DNA from: Trichobilharzia szidati
Taxonomy: Eukaryota > Platyhelminthes > Trematoda > Strigeidida > Schistosomatidae
Assembly (NCBI GenBank): GCA_944472155.2
Contig: OX235279.1
Coordinates: 63,337,564 to 63,401,563 of the forward strand
Direction of reading: 5' to 3'
Length of the DNA: 64,000 nt
The notes under the pieces were generated by a model. It was not told the origin of the DNA and searched no databases. It saw nothing but the letters and a program-made list of their open reading frames with translations. The position numbers were made by a program, and so were the translations under genes. Each line of letters starts with the position of its first letter. Position 1 is the first letter of the stretch. Below, piece by piece: positions 11,325 through 24,055 of this stretch.

Positions 11325-13796
11325 TTACAGAGTAAAATTTACATCACGATACTTGACAGAAACGGTGTTTACAAAATTAGACGCATCATCACACCAAGTT
11401 AAAGTATACCTTTAGACTAGTAAGATAACTTTATTGTAATATACAGGAGTTTCCCCACATAGAATAATTCGCTCATTCATTGAGATACAATTTATCTATT
11501 GACTCAGTCAGCAAACATATTTTTAAAGGTGCAAAATAAAATGTGTTTGCATAAATTTACAGACTTATCGATACCATTAGGTTCATAAATAATATAACCA
11601 ATTCAGTCCTGAATTTAGCAGTTTACGTCTGGAAGGGAGTAGCAGGTAAACAAAACAAAGAATAACAATACATAAACAAAACAAAAAAACACAAGATTCA
11701 TTCACTCATAAATATATACAAAAATCTTTTGGAAATTTGTATTTTATTTTGATACTTTCAACGTATACCTTCAGATATTAACTGCACAAGTAAGCAAGAA
11801 AAAATGTGTGATTAGTTGTAAACAAGGGATGCATAAACACGTGGAACGAGCAGTAGATTTTTAATAACAGTGAAAATATACAATTACAAGCTATGAAATA
11901 ACAGTGAATCAACTATGTTCAATAATTTTCCTTACGTAAGTAACATCACTGATTCTTTCCTTTGAAAAGTGCACATGATTATCTATAATGTATGTTAAGA
12001 TGGTGCAGCCTGTACTGTGAAGAGAACATACACTGATGACATAGCACTGGTATGACGGCCTAGTGAGATTACTGCGACCATGCGTGGATAAGAAATTCAA
12101 GCTGAGTTTATTTGGAGTTATAATGAAAATCTGACGCTACTGAATCACATATGTCAAACTAGACAGCACCAATGTTAAGCTATTCTACAAAACTAGTCAT
12201 GGACACTATAGACATGGTGGTAGGAATGGAATATACTGAATTATTAGTTTTATTTTATTTCTCCAATTCTTTTAGTAAAACTCTTTTGATTACTTAAATC
12301 TGTGAAAGTAGGCTACCAAACAGCCCAAGAATAAATTCATGCCAGTGTAGCTATTTCAAAGATGGGAATGTCAACTTGTTTGAGTAGTAGAGTGAAAGAT
12401 GGCAAAAAGCTGTTTAAGATGTGACTTTGAAAATGACCCAAATTCGCATACTTTATTCCTTTCAAATAATAATAATAAAGTGTGAGCTTTTTCTTGTCAT
12501 AATTTCCAATGAATCTCTCGTTAAATAAGCCCATTCGATAATTTAATCTTATTTATATTTATGTAATCTATTTCTACATACATACAAATAGTAGAAATAT
12601 TTAATCAAGCGACCACCTGAAACAGCTATTGGATAACCTATAACAAATAACAATTTCAATCGCCTGAACTCTTTAGCTGATCAGTATACCAATCGATGCA
12701 TTCTAAAAACACATCAACCTACAATTAGTAAATTGAACAGTGATAATGTATCTAGGCGGTGATAAAAACAAGCTTTTCATATTGATTAATAGGTTTTGAA
12801 ACATCAAATGAACTGCGGTCATCTAACTCGACGAACATTGTGGAAACATAGCTCACTGGTTTTAGCAGTTGACTCTCAGCTAATAGGTTTGAATCCCGCT
12901 CTACTTCAACCTGGTCAACTGAATAGTATCATCAGCCTTCACATTATGCGTAGCCTAGTATATCAGAAATCTATTCCAGATAATTAAGTTCTGACTAACA
13001 ACAAGCATCAGTTAAAATGCGCACTGATCTATGTTGAAGCATAAATTTGATAGCATAACAAAACACATAGAAACGCTTGTAGCCAGTGTGGAAGAAGTAT
13101 TTCGTCTCTAATATACAATGTATAAAAGGTGTGTGCATAAAGCAAACGATATTAACATTGGAAAGTGAATAATAGTCAGTTTTATCAGTTACAGAAATGT
13201 TCCTCAGCGTAGGACTATGGATTATAACAATAAATAAAGTCAAGAAAGCAGCAATGCTCACATTTCCCAAGTAGTATATCAATATAAAATTTACAGACTG
13301 AACTCAAACTTAATCGATCTCATTTTCGTGACGTTAAAACAGTAAAATTAACCAAAAGAAATAGGAGTAGATCAGTGACTAGAGGATTGCATAAATTATA
13401 CAAAGGCCATAGAAAAACTCTACTCCTTTATCAAAATAATGGAAATTTTGAAAGCAAAATACGCTAGGTAAATCATTTTCAAACTAAAACTTTCACTTAT
13501 ATTACTTCAAGTATTATTTTCAAGAATAAGATATGCTTTTAAGACACTATTCCCACAAATGTAACGTATGAATACAAATGAATGTTGCGTTGTTGCAGAC
13601 CATATCCTTATTCGATCACAACTTGATACATTACTTTAGCCAAATGAGAATGCATACATGGTTGATTTCTAATCGGATTTTAAATAAGGCATACCTATTA
13701 CGTATTATCGAAGAGCCAATAGGCTGAAGAGCACATAAAATGTCCAGCTTTTATACAACAGAAAAATAGAACGGTAATAAGCTCTCAACTTCATTA
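10979..13796. other. Intron of the CoREST-like gene, left part
   Basis: AT-rich intronic sequence. Apart from the TTTA microsatellite no feature was recognised. Confidence 0.5.
11291..11326 (+). repeat. (TTTA)n microsatellite
   Basis: About nine uninterrupted TTTA units within the large intron of the CoREST-like gene. Confidence 0.95.
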
Positions 13797-14085
13797 CTCG
13801 TTGATTGCTTTATGGAGTACGTGGAAAACAATAGTCTCAAATCAACCACCAATCATCAGCTGAAAGTTTACAAACGACGCATGGATGATTTCTTTGTCAT
13901 TATCATTGGAAATACTGAGCTAAATAAAACTCTATAAATCTTTAATAGTGCTAATTGATCAGTCGAATTTAAAAGTGAAGTTTAATCAGGATGTAAATTT
14001 TCTTTCCACATTGAACTCTACAAAGATCCACTTACCACCATCCAAACTTTTACAGTTTTAGAACAGGATTGTTTTGAACGAACAA
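13797..14085 (+). pseudogene. Degenerate Penelope-like RT fragment
   Basis: The plus-strand translation reads FMEYVE, then KVYKRRMDDFFVIII and ELNKTL. This aligns with the PLE palm motif (RYVDDTFVV with a preceding FMxxxE helix). A broken stretch resembling the segment after the palm (SVEFKSE, FHIELYKDP) follows. Stops and a frameshift show long decay. The YVDD core has become RMDD. Another RT-bearing element is possible, but spacing and flanks fit PLEs best. Confidence 0.5.
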
Positions 14086-16671
14086 CTGTTTTCAATTACT
14101 TTCTCAGGTTCTACAGTTGTAAATCCATGAATATTAGGATACGAAAAGCCGGTATATGCAAGTGAAAATTATTTCAGAAACTTTATTTGGGTAGATGTAT
14201 AAGATGGAGTCATAGTTCGTTAGTTAATGTTGTCAATTGAATGGGGATTTTTAATTTTACAGTATTGTTTCAGTAATCGGAAAAAGAAATCTCAAAAGAA
14301 CATCTCACAAAGAAACCAACAAAATAACCTTTGAGAAAGACAATTTTGGATTTCTATCGCAAATACTTTGGAATAGTTGTTGTCATTTCTGCACCTTAAA
14401 GTCAGCCAAATAGATACAATTAATAGAAGTTGGAATTTAGACATAGAAATGCACTTTTTTTGCCCCAAGCGTTTACAAGTGGCAACCTCGAATTTTTCAT
14501 CTTGACATACACCCATATTTGATTGTTAAAAATAATGACTACTGATTTATTTTACTTCACAACCACAAAGGGTCAGAAAAAGTACAATTAACAGGAATGC
14601 AAAACTTTAACAGGTAATTCTTTGTCACAGTCAGCTAAACGAAACTACTTATTTACTTCAGCTAATTTTACGCTTATTTCATTGACCTCAATACTGGACG
14701 TAGGTTTAACGTGCTTGAAACAACTAGATGAAGAGATCTGAGTTATACCTAACATGTATTTTCACTGAACAAAAACGAGTTTGAACAGAAAAATGAGTGT
14801 TTGTGAACGGTCCAGTACTCCCTGATTTTCAATGGTTCTCTAACTGATATCAGTCCGTGATCAACTCGTAAAAGTATAAATGACTTTTAAAACCCACTAC
14901 TAATTTAGTTTTATAGTTAACGTTGAGGTTTCAATGTTTGCAATGAAACTAAAAATTGAACGGCCTACAAAATAATTAGGCTTCTCATGGAACATACACA
15001 GGATATTTATATCCGCATAGGAATATAATTCAGTTCACATATAACACCCTGATCAACTTCTTTGTTATTATCGTTCGTTCATTAGCTCAACTAGTCAAGA
15101 TGTCAATATTCCAGTCCTCATACACTTTATTTATCATTTCATGAAGAATTTGATGAAATCATGGAAAATAAAATAAAGCGGTTAGGTTCCTGAGAACCTA
15201 GTTAACATCAATGTAACCGTACAAAGGTATGAATGCATATACAGAAGTTGGTTGGTGTGATGCAGTTACAACAACAAGATCTAAAAAAACACAAGTTACA
15301 TCTGCTATGCCAAAATGTCTTCCAAGAATAAGTAATTCACTGCATAACACCTTGGAGATTAGATGTGATAGTTACGAGTTTTAATTGGAATAATACGATC
15401 CACTAGGATGCCGGTAAGCTAAGTTTATGTGCACCAAACAGATAGTAATGTATTTGCTGGGCTTTAACATTTATTAACACTAAACGAATATGAAACAACT
15501 TTACTGCATTCTAATAAATACAAACGTGGGAGTAAGAGAAATGTACACCGTATTAAGTTAGATATAACAGTACATATTATTAAGCATTTAGGCAATACTG
15601 CTAGTCGAATTATGAAAAAAATAAGTGGTCATCTACTGCTATAACAGATTGTTATGAAAAAGGTTATCGGTTATTCCTAGACCTGCTATATTCAACAGTA
15701 CCTTACACAGAATATTATTGTATAACTGCTTGGTTTCAAATCCTTTTTCACAAATCACACTAAAACCCCAAATAATTGATATTAACAGTTACCGATTCAT
15801 TCGTCTAACATGCTTTAGTAACTAACAATTAAAAGCATTCATTGTGCAGAAAAAAAGTAATATAACAAACAAATTACAATATGACTCAGCTAATTTATTA
15901 TTTTGACTTGTGATAATGACATATTTTAAATAACTAATCTAACTGTAAGAATAAATGAACAACAGGTTTCCGTTCTGCCACGCATAACCAAAGTCCAAGG
16001 GAAGAACAAAAATGAACTTACTTCAACACATTATTTGTACTGTTAAAGTTCCTAAAGAAAAAACTAAGATGTACTCGTCCTCTACAAGTTGATGTTGGTT
16101 AACTGGTAGCATCTGTTACTTATGTGAAGTATTACACTGAGTTAAACTCAAGGCTAGCTAGTAAGCCTCCAAATAGTAAACATGAACATTGACTACCTGC
16201 TAGAAGGGATGCAAACGGCGAGTAAAGTCGTTGGTGCCTTAAAAGAATGCTTTGCTAAAATCCGCTTGCCTTCTGTGAGTTCCTTGTGACTTCTGGACGC
16301 CTACCAGTTCATTCTGGCAGATAGCGAGTATAACAACATCTACAAGGTGCTTACGTGAAAGATCAGCTTTGGTGGTTTGTTAACGTGCTACAAATGTTTT
16401 ACCAGAGGCTTTGATACCTCTCGCTGTTCACCAGCTCTAGGAATGGATGGAAAAAGCAGAAGGGTGGTTAGCCTATAATATTGGTGCTGTTGAATGCAGG
16501 ATATTTGTTAGACAGGCATGCATTGCTGCATCACTGCTCCCCGAGTGCAGTCCGAGGGGTAATTCGCATCGCTGGTTTAATACAGTGCCAGATATGGCCA
16601 AGAACAGTAATTACTGGCCAACATTATGTAATATCCTCCTTTCTGAAAGTAGCATGAACCATATTTTGAAT
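14086..16671. other. Intron of the CoREST-like gene, no feature seen
   Basis: Mostly AT-rich. Bases 16190-16670 are less AT-rich and include a 92-codon frame with no recognisable domain, so this may be an unidentified old repeat. Confidence 0.4.
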
Positions 16672-16855
16672 ACTCCATTATGGATAAGATTTTATTTTCA
16701 TAAATCACACAGTGTTACACAGTAATATTAACTGATGATGTTTCGAGAACAAATTATTGCTCATAATCACTGTGTGATTTATGAAAATAAAATCTTATCC
16801 ATAATGGAGTTACACCCTACCACAGTGCCCAAGTTTTATACTCATAACATATTTT
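16672..16855. mobile_element. Penelope-like terminal repeat remnant with perfect inverted repeat
   Basis: The segment resembles the terminal repeat of the PLE cluster at 48700-56085. It has the same order of blocks: CCATTATGG, TTTTATTTT, CACAGTGTTA, CTGATGA, GTTTCGAG, ATTGCTCATAATCA, and on the right CCACAGTGCCCAAGTTTTAT. Bases 16672-16714 and 16768-16810 are perfect reverse complements (43 bp each) around a 53-nt loop. It is therefore two oppositely oriented copies of the terminus fused head to head, with no coding part left. Confidence 0.7.
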
Positions 16856-17309
16856 GAATAAACTTGACAAGTATGCTTATCTGGTCTCTGGATGATGTTC
16901 CTCATTTATTCTCTTACTATTTAGCTTGTTTTGTTCTATTATTTTTTGTGTGGTGCATTTCTTGGAGCCCATAATGTGCTCGGTTTGTGTTTTAATAATA
17001 ACAATAACTAAAGATGAGCCGATTAGGGAGTGGTAAGCCAAACAATGCATAGGAGGTGGGTAAAGAGAGAAATTCTAATTTTATGTGGTAAATTTTCAAA
17101 GACTAATAAGCCAGGATCATTTAAAGGACTAACTTTCCCAGTACTTGAGTAAATACTTAGACTGGACACTAGGTAGTAGCTAACGTCATGCATCTAGTCC
17201 TTGGTATTGGTGCATACTGATTTTTATCAGTCAAGTTTGCGATGTGGCCATCATGCTAGGTGGCTCACCATTACAGTGCACTCTGAATTGTTGTTAAATG
17301 ACTGGAGAC

Positions 17310-17485
17310 AATAGGCAGGAAGCCTTAGACCTGGGTTTCTTGCTTGTTGGCACTCGTCAGCAGGGCGTATCTGCAATCTCTAAGGGATTCATGTCTCTTT
17401 TGAGATTTGCACCTGGATCAACCGGTACTGTAGACAGAGACGTTACCACTGAGCTATTCAGACTCGCAGTTGACATCCTGTAGGA
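17310..17485 (-). repeat. Degenerate tRNA-related dispersed repeat (tentative)
   Basis: The stretch ACGTTACCACTGAGCTATTC, preceded about 30 bases upstream by a degraded T-loop-like ATCAACC, looks like the reverse strand of a tRNA-like D-arm and T-arm region. Such tRNA-like modules occur in SINE-type repeats. The sequence is too diverged for a firm call, and a 61-codon frame across it appears to be chance. Confidence 0.3.
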
Positions 17486-20003
17486 TTGTAAATACATGCA
17501 ATAGGCGACAGGTCGAATCTTTTATACGTCAGAGGACTCAGTAGTTATTCAAAGCTTCGAAGGTTCGGGGTATAAGCCGTAGGTTTTTGAACTCCTATTA
17601 CATGCACTGAAGATGTATCACTTTGTGACAAAATCAGACTGTTCGGCATTATCTTCATACCCAGTAGTTTTTAATCTCATTTCCAAGATCAATGACGAAA
17701 AACGTATAGCAAAAAATAACTAGTTTTTAAATCTGACAACTAAACATATTAAGTCGATTACTGCTAATTAATAAGTACACCTAGAAATTAGAAACAGAAC
17801 TATAGAATTACTCATTTTGTTTTTACACCACTACTACCATAGAAATTTCAACATTTACCCAGAAATAGACAATTAACATAAATCAGAATGATTTATCCAC
17901 AAAAACGTTTAATCATCGTGATTTAAACTGTAATTTTAATTCCTGTATTTTCACTGTTTCTGTGCCTCTTTTGACTAGCTAGAGATTTTTCTATTATCTT
18001 CGGAAAAGTGATATTTCATACATCTAAATTTATCTTGAGCACTATCGTTACCAAACATGTGCCAAAGCTCAAGATACCCATTAGTATGCTGCGACTACGT
18101 AGCTACATTAGGAGAAAAGGTTTGACAGGCATGAAAGATAAAATATATTTTATATTGCTGGATCTGTAAATCTTAGATCACTACCCTATATAGGTCACTT
18201 TGAAGAGGAAATAGTTCTAGCGCTTTCTTTGCCGCCATAATTTTGCAACTAATGTCTTTTCTGTTTCGACACTACAGATGTAGCTATTGTGGATAATAAA
18301 TCGACGCAAAATTAAGTACTCATTAAAGTTAATACACTAGATGGTCAAATATCTGCAAATACCTCTGAAACACGATACTAATACAGTTTATAAGTACTAT
18401 ACAATCTTTATTTTTAAAAATTGGTTTGATGTAATATTTAGAAAATAATCTGACCAGAAGTTTGGTCTCTCTAAAATACTTCTATAGAATTACCTCCTAA
18501 GAGAAATAAGTCTGCGTATTGGTGAGAAGAACTACATGTGGACTAAAAAACATGAATGAATAACAGCGATTTGTAGCTAGCTATTTGAAATCCATTTCAG
18601 TTAATTTGTAAAATGTATAAAGTAATGAAATGTTTTCTGGACGAGGTGTTACATTTGAAATATTTGTGAGGAATAAGCTGTTTTCGCAACGCCGTCAAAT
18701 GGCTACCATGATTCCATTATAGGATATAATAAGCGAAAGAACTAAGACAAAATAGCAGTGACATACTATCCAAATTCAACTAATATATTTAAGTAAATTT
18801 TAATATAAGAGAAAACTTTTTTCTCACTAGCCAATGCTATTTATTTCCTTAGAAACCTACTACTGACAGTAAATCATTTAGCCTTAAAGAATTTCAGAAC
18901 ATTAGGCCACAGTATTCTTGCTTCCGATGTCACAGAGATGAATATTCTGAAATATTTCCATTTGTAGGGTCCAAATATATTCTCTGAATTATTGCTTGAT
19001 AGTTTGTACAAATGACTGCTAAAGGTAAACTAGACAGGTATATCTCTTATGTCCACATGCGAAAATCAATTGTAGTATTATATGCTGAGAATTTTTATTG
19101 TTTGTGAGGTCTATCAACGAAATTGAAGCATTATTTCTTTTGTCTGATTTATCATGATATTTACCATCTATCCTACTACGAGCAATATGTTCCGCTATAA
19201 TACTTATAAGTAGATAACCGTAAACTATCACTGTTAAAAGTTGAAATGGAATAAGACGAAGGATAAAATGCCATCACGTCACCTTCATGAAACAACGTGC
19301 TTTCAGAAACACAACACACCATAAACATCCAGAAAATGTCCAACTACTATGTACGAAAAACTAATTGTGACAGACGCATCAAACAACTGCAACGTAAATG
19401 CGCATTCCTCTTGACGTAAACTGTTGTATATTTTCGAGTCGAAAGAGCACATTTGAAAGTCTTAAACAAGAATTAAACAACGACCATTCTGAAAGACTGA
19501 TTTCACTCAAAACCAGACATCTGATAACATCACACATATCATTAATATCCGCGGATGTATGGAGGACTACATAGACCTATCTGGTAGAAAGCCACGTAGT
19601 CAACTGTAGACAATATGAATAGAGAGGATAAGTTGCTACGAAAAGTTTAAATTGTGACCCAAATCAGTCTAAACTGATATAACTTATTATAAACTCAGCA
19701 TACAAACAAAATTCATTTGTAATCAGCAACCCCATATTCCACTACAATGTTGCACTACCTTGTGCATTATGAAATACATAATAAATATGTGGGTCTGGAG
19801 ACCAAATCTGTGATAAATATTTGTCATGATGTAAGATCATGACATATGGGTACGGAAATAAAATGAGTAATAACGAGAAAAGCAGCATAGGTCATTATTT
19901 CGCCTTGCACTAAATTGGACGAAATAAAACAAGCAAATAACGATAAGAAGACGGTCAAAGTTACGAGTATGAATAGAAACAACTTTAAAAGTTGAAAAAT
20001 TAC
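17486..20003. other. Intron of the CoREST-like gene, right part
   Basis: AT-rich intronic sequence of the 9,025-nt intron. No coding family, RNA gene or element terminus was recognised. Confidence 0.5.
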
Positions 20004-20184
20004 CGTTCTCTTGGCTTCCACAAAATCCTTCCTCGGCTTCGAATCAATGCATCTCAAAAATTTCTTCACCTCATTTTTTGTCCATTTACTGTATGCCGGT
20101 GAATAGTTAGGTATGTCATCAATCGCTTTCTCAATGTCGTAATTATGCCAATGTAATAAAATCATAGCTAACTCTTGAGTATAC
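20004..20184 (-). CDS. RCOR: CoREST-like corepressor, ELM2 end and SANT1 start exon
   Basis: A minus-strand exon of 181 nt. Its acceptor is TATGTGTAG and its donor GTAATT. It takes one base to finish the codon split from the upstream exon and leaves in phase 0. It encodes YTQELAMILLHWHNYDIEK, the C-terminal ELM2 helices with the typical 'LxWHxxDIEKA', then IPNYSPAYSKW and the first two SANT1 helices to KPRKDFVEAKRT. The 'D/N-IEK-x-x-x-D-x-P-N-Y/F-x-P' link between ELM2 and SANT is characteristic of CoREST. MIER, MTA and RERE proteins share ELM2-SANT, but their link differs. Confidence 0.85.
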
Positions 20185-20217
20185 CTACACATAGAAAATT
20201 AGATAAAGTGAAATTAC
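20185..20217 (-). other. 33-nt micro-intron
   Basis: Between the two ELM2 exons lie only 33 bases. On the minus strand they start GTAATT and end TGTAG, and removal keeps ELM2 in frame across a split Glu codon. Very short 5' introns are a known trait of schistosome genes. Confidence 0.85.
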
Positions 20218-20392
20218 TCGTATTGTTTGGCGAATTCGAGGTAAGAATTCAACTCCTCAGCATTAGGCTGTTGATTTGGCATCCATACACTGAATTCTTT
20301 GTGAGGGGGATTCTTCGAATCATAGCAATCAATTTCCTCAGTATATTCAGGAATTTGAGCCTGAAAACTACTACCAACTCTAGAGCATCCCT
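20218..20392 (-). CDS. RCOR: CoREST-like corepressor, ELM2 N-terminal exon
   Basis: A minus-strand exon of 175 nt after a T-rich acceptor (TTTTTTAG) with donor GTAATT. It encodes the start of ELM2: SRVGSSFQAQIPEY, then a Lys/Asp-rich insert and FSVWMPNQQPNAEELNSYL. ELM2 begins with 'I/M-R-V-G-x-x-Y/F-Q-A-x-I/V-P', which is clearly visible, and 'xVWxPxxxxxEExxxxYL' also matches the family. ELM2 of CoREST binds HDAC1/2. The exon joins the downstream 181-nt exon through the 33-nt intron. Confidence 0.85.
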
Positions 20393-20514
20393 CTAAAAAA
20401 CCGTGAAAATGTAGATTATTTTACTAAAGGATTATAAACAGAATATTTGCAACATAATAAATACCACATATTTTATAGTCATGAATATATTTTTTAATTT
20501 TATATTTAACTTGC

Positions 20515-20594
20515 CTTCCTGACTTTTATCACCCTTAAACGATTTCGGAGACTTGAAAGTATTCGTTCGCTTAATCAGTCCCTTCATGAGTGTA
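20515..20594 (-). CDS. RCOR: CoREST-like corepressor, basic exon upstream of ELM2
   Basis: An 80-nt minus-strand exon: acceptor GTATTTTAG, 26 whole codons including LIKRTNTFKSPKSFKGD, and one leftover base that combines with the first two bases of the ELM2 exon. Its donor is GC rather than GT, but the context AAG|GCAAGT is the best consensus for GC-AG introns. The short basic stretch before ELM2 fits the N-terminal region of the family. It is less certain than the ELM2/SANT exons because the segment has no domain of its own. Confidence 0.55.
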
Positions 20595-20928
20595 CTAAAA
20601 TACACAGCAATATATAATAAAAAACAATAAACACGGAATCCGCGTCAAATTTGTGAGTCCTCAAAGTGACCTTGAATAAAGCATCAAACAAAGATTTGAA
20701 GCACAGGGAAGGCTTGAGTGATTTTTTAAGTCTCCACCCAATTTAAACCCTGAAAACAACACCAAATAATTTTTAATGGAGCTAAAGCTCGTTAACTAGA
20801 AGAAATTTTGTTTTCTTACTTGACACAGATAGCATAAGTACTTTCGCATTTCTATAATTTTCATCCCCCATACTGAGATTTTCATTTAGAGATGAAAGGT
20901 TTTCAGTCTTTACTAACTGCTTGCATAC

Positions 20929-20973
20929 CTGTTTTACTGCTGTTCGGTTCTACTTTGGGAGTTGATTGTAACA
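20929..20973 (-). CDS. Possible further 5' exon of the CoREST-like gene
   Basis: A 45-nt open stretch on the minus strand, rich in Ser/Pro/Lys, has a plausible acceptor (CCTCAAG) and a good donor (GTATGC). Its phase does not join directly to the exon at 20515-20594, so at least one more exon would be needed. It lies just beside the RTE remnant starting at 21035. Tentative. Confidence 0.2.
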
Positions 20974-21034
20974 CTTGAGGATTCGTTGAAGATGAGGCAC
21001 CCCACAGAGATATATATCGTCCCGGGATTTTATT

Positions 21035-23490
21035 ATGATTATATTATTATTCCCTTGGTTTCTGAGTGGGACATAGGACTTCAACAACATATCTCCACCT
21101 ATTCTTATCTGGTGCTGTCCTCTTCATCTGGGTCCATGGTTGAACATAATCTCTCATTCGCTTCTCGCATGATCACCTCAACGTCATTCTCCGACGACCC
21201 ATTGGAATTCTAATCGTGCAATGGCCTGGCGAACGATTTCATTCGACAGCCTACTCAACGTGTGTCCAATCCATCTCCATTTTCTCATGCATACTTTTTG
21301 AGCAGTAGGCCCCTTGTTTAGTCTGTTGGCCGAGTTTCCTGTTGCTAATTCAGTATGGGGCCAGCGAAGGCAGTTATTGATGAAAGTCTGTAAAATTTCG
21401 GAAATCCATTTCGTGACATGCATTGTCAGTTTCTGACCTGTATATAAGAACTGGCCTACTTCACATTTGCGTTGAAAATCCGAATCTTGTTCTTAACGCT
21501 GTGGAGTGTTGCACATTTCCAAACTGGTTTAAGGTTCGTGAAGGTGTATCTTGCCTCTCCGATTCTGGCTGGTTTTGACGTCTTCATCCGTTCCGCTTGT
21601 AGTTGAGACAATGATTTCTAGGTAAGTAAAGGAGTCATATCTCTCGCATTGATGATGATAATGCCGGTTTTTGTTGACTGTCTTCAGCACCTCCTTCTTC
21701 TATATGTTCACAAAAAATTCTGTCTTTCTCACCACCTTCTTCTGCTAGTTTGTTGGTTTTCGCCTGCATGCCTTCAAGTTTGCGTGACATTGGACATAAA
21801 TCCAAATATTCTAGAGTCTTCTTATAGCGTATTGCTGTATTCTCACTCTCCACATCCTGACTCATAACTCAGTCCACCACAATCAGGAATATCATTGGTG
21901 ATAATAGGCATCCAGTTTGTCTTACTCCTTTATGCACTTCGAACGCTTCGCTGAGTTTTCCGTTTTGGATCACCTGACACGTGTCACTGTCATATAAATG
22001 TTGAGTTAGGTTGACAAAGACTCGCGCACTGCGTGCCGTAGTATTTAAGTTATTTCCAAATTGATTCTCGGTCAACGCTGTCTGGTGAAGGCCTTTCCGA
22101 AGTCCCTGAAGTTGAGGTAGAGGTTTGACTGTCATTCTATGATTTTTTCGACAATGATGACGATGCGTTTGGTTGCAATTCGATCAGCACATGATTCCTA
22201 GATCCAGCTTGTTCCAGCAAGCTGGTTCTGTATCCAGTGCATCATTTGTTTTCTCCAGGATGATGCCACTTAGTATTTTGCTTGATGTGGACAAGGGCAT
22301 TATTCCACGTCAGTTCTTGAAGAGTGACGCATTGGTAGCCCCTCTTTGGCATTTTGACAAAGTAGCAAGCCTTTCTTCTAGTTTGTAGGTTCCTTTTCTC
22401 CCTCCCCAAACTCTCTATAATAATGGCTTGGGCACATCTGCCCCAGTCTCTGGGTCCATTTTCAGTACTTCGGGGGCAGGAGAAATTTCGTCTGGTCCTG
22501 CTGCCTTCCCGGACTTCAGTAGCTTCATCGCATTTGTGATTTCTGTTTTCGTTGAAGGATTGGTGTCCACTGGCAGCCGGCTCTGTGCATGCTGTTGGTG
22601 ATGGTGTGTTTCTGGGCAAATTGCAGGTGATTTTCGATTCAATAGTCCTTTAACTCATTGGTTTGTCTCTCTCTCGTATTTGTTAATTAAGTTCCCTTGG
22701 CCATCTTATTTGGGCATCGTCTGCGTTGTTCGCTTCCCGGATAGAGAGCTGGTTATCTGATATAATGTCCTGAGGTCTCCTTTGCCTGCGGTCTGACTGT
22801 TCTACTTTTGTTTCCAGTGCATCGTAGAACTGTCCTTTGCCTTTCCTAGCACTCTTCTTTACTTCTTTATTCAGTGCAGTGTACACTGAACTCAGCTTCA
22901 CTTTCTGTTGCCCATCCTTGCATTGGTCCATCCTCTGTTTCACCATTCTTCTCTCTTCTACTAGCTTCTAGGTATCCGTTGACAGCCGTCCTTTTCTTGC
23001 CTGCTTTTCTTCCTCAAACTGTGGCACATGCTTGCCTGAACATCGCCTTCAGCAATTTCCAAAGTTCTTCCAAGCAGGTTTCCTCAGTGATGCTACGTAA
23101 TGTTCCCGTATTTACTCTGATAGTTGTAGTGAAGGTTTCTTTTTCTGTTCATGCTTCAGTTTCTCTATTTGAACCTGAAATGTAGCCTATCTTCAGTTGC
23201 TAGCAAGGCTTTCAGCGTGATCTGGAAGTTTACTTGAACTAGATAGCGATTTGAGCCCACATTTGCTGCCCTTCGTAAAATAGTGTTCAGCAGACTGCGT
23301 CTACACTTCCATGAGTATCATTGAGATGAAATCTATCTGGTTTTTAGTATGTTCTTCAGGCGGAATTTATGTTGCCTTTTGCAAATCCTTGCGTTTTTAC
23401 ACGCTACCTGCAATCACTAAATCGCTAAAGGCGTGTAAGTTTGCGAATTGTGCTCCGTTGTCATTCATTTCGCCAGGTGAGAGCCTCTGG
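21035..23490 (-). pseudogene. RTE-clade (SR2-like) element, EN C-terminus to 3' end
   Basis: Read on the minus strand from right to left, blocks of an RTE ORF appear in order. First is the endonuclease C-terminus (NDNGAQFANLHAFSDLVI, KATWIPP-like, KNQIDFI). Then a Lys/Gln-rich linker with the RT entry (MKLLKSGKAAGPDEISP), the RT turn (FEVHKGVRQTGCLLSP and FLIVVD), the thumb (RYKKTLEYL region), and the C-terminus TFINNCLRW and RKWRWIGHTLSRLSNE. Many stops and frameshifts separate the blocks. The missing EN N-terminus of an element of the same clade and orientation lies at 28699-29010. The gap is filled by an unclassified repeat and a CR1 element. Confidence 0.85.
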
Positions 23491-23615
23491 ATATTTAATA
23501 ATGATAGTAATATATTCTCAGTTTTTGTGCATAACGGACGCCACTTTACGGGCATCATCAATATGATAAATTATATACACGATTAGTAAGCATATTTAAT
23601 AATAATCTTAATACA

Positions 23616-24055
23616 AAAATATATATTTATTCCTACCTATGTAGGACACACCAGTTGTACGCGGATGGGCAGGTATTATTTAGATCACATAAATTTGGCT
23701 TACAGTGAAATTACATGGTTGCTATCTATTTTGTCTTTAGTTTGTGGCAAAAATCTGTTAACTAGTCACTAAGTGAGGCACTTCAAGTTGAATAGGAGTA
23801 TTGTTTTCACATTACTAAAAAACCTATGTTTTGGAAGTATTACAAATTCTTAGGAAAAAGATAAAGTTTGAAGTCATTCCCCCATATAGCCTTGGTGTAT
23901 ACGGCATCGAATATTATTCTTGACTTACACCCATATTAGGTATTGATATAAAATAAGTGAAATACTTGTGCCATCCTGTCAGCCTTTTCATCGTAAGTAA
24001 CACCAGAAGTGAATTTTACTGAATGCAGATTAATAATAATAGTTTATATATTCTT
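23616..24055 (+). repeat. Unclassified dispersed repeat R, diverged copy
   Basis: From TATGTAGGACACACCAGTTG to CTGAATGCAGATTAATA, this segment aligns colinearly with the repeats at 29074-29838 and 33994-34753, with many substitutions (I estimate about three quarters of bases identical). It is shorter than the other two copies. I do not recognise its class. Confidence 0.7.
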
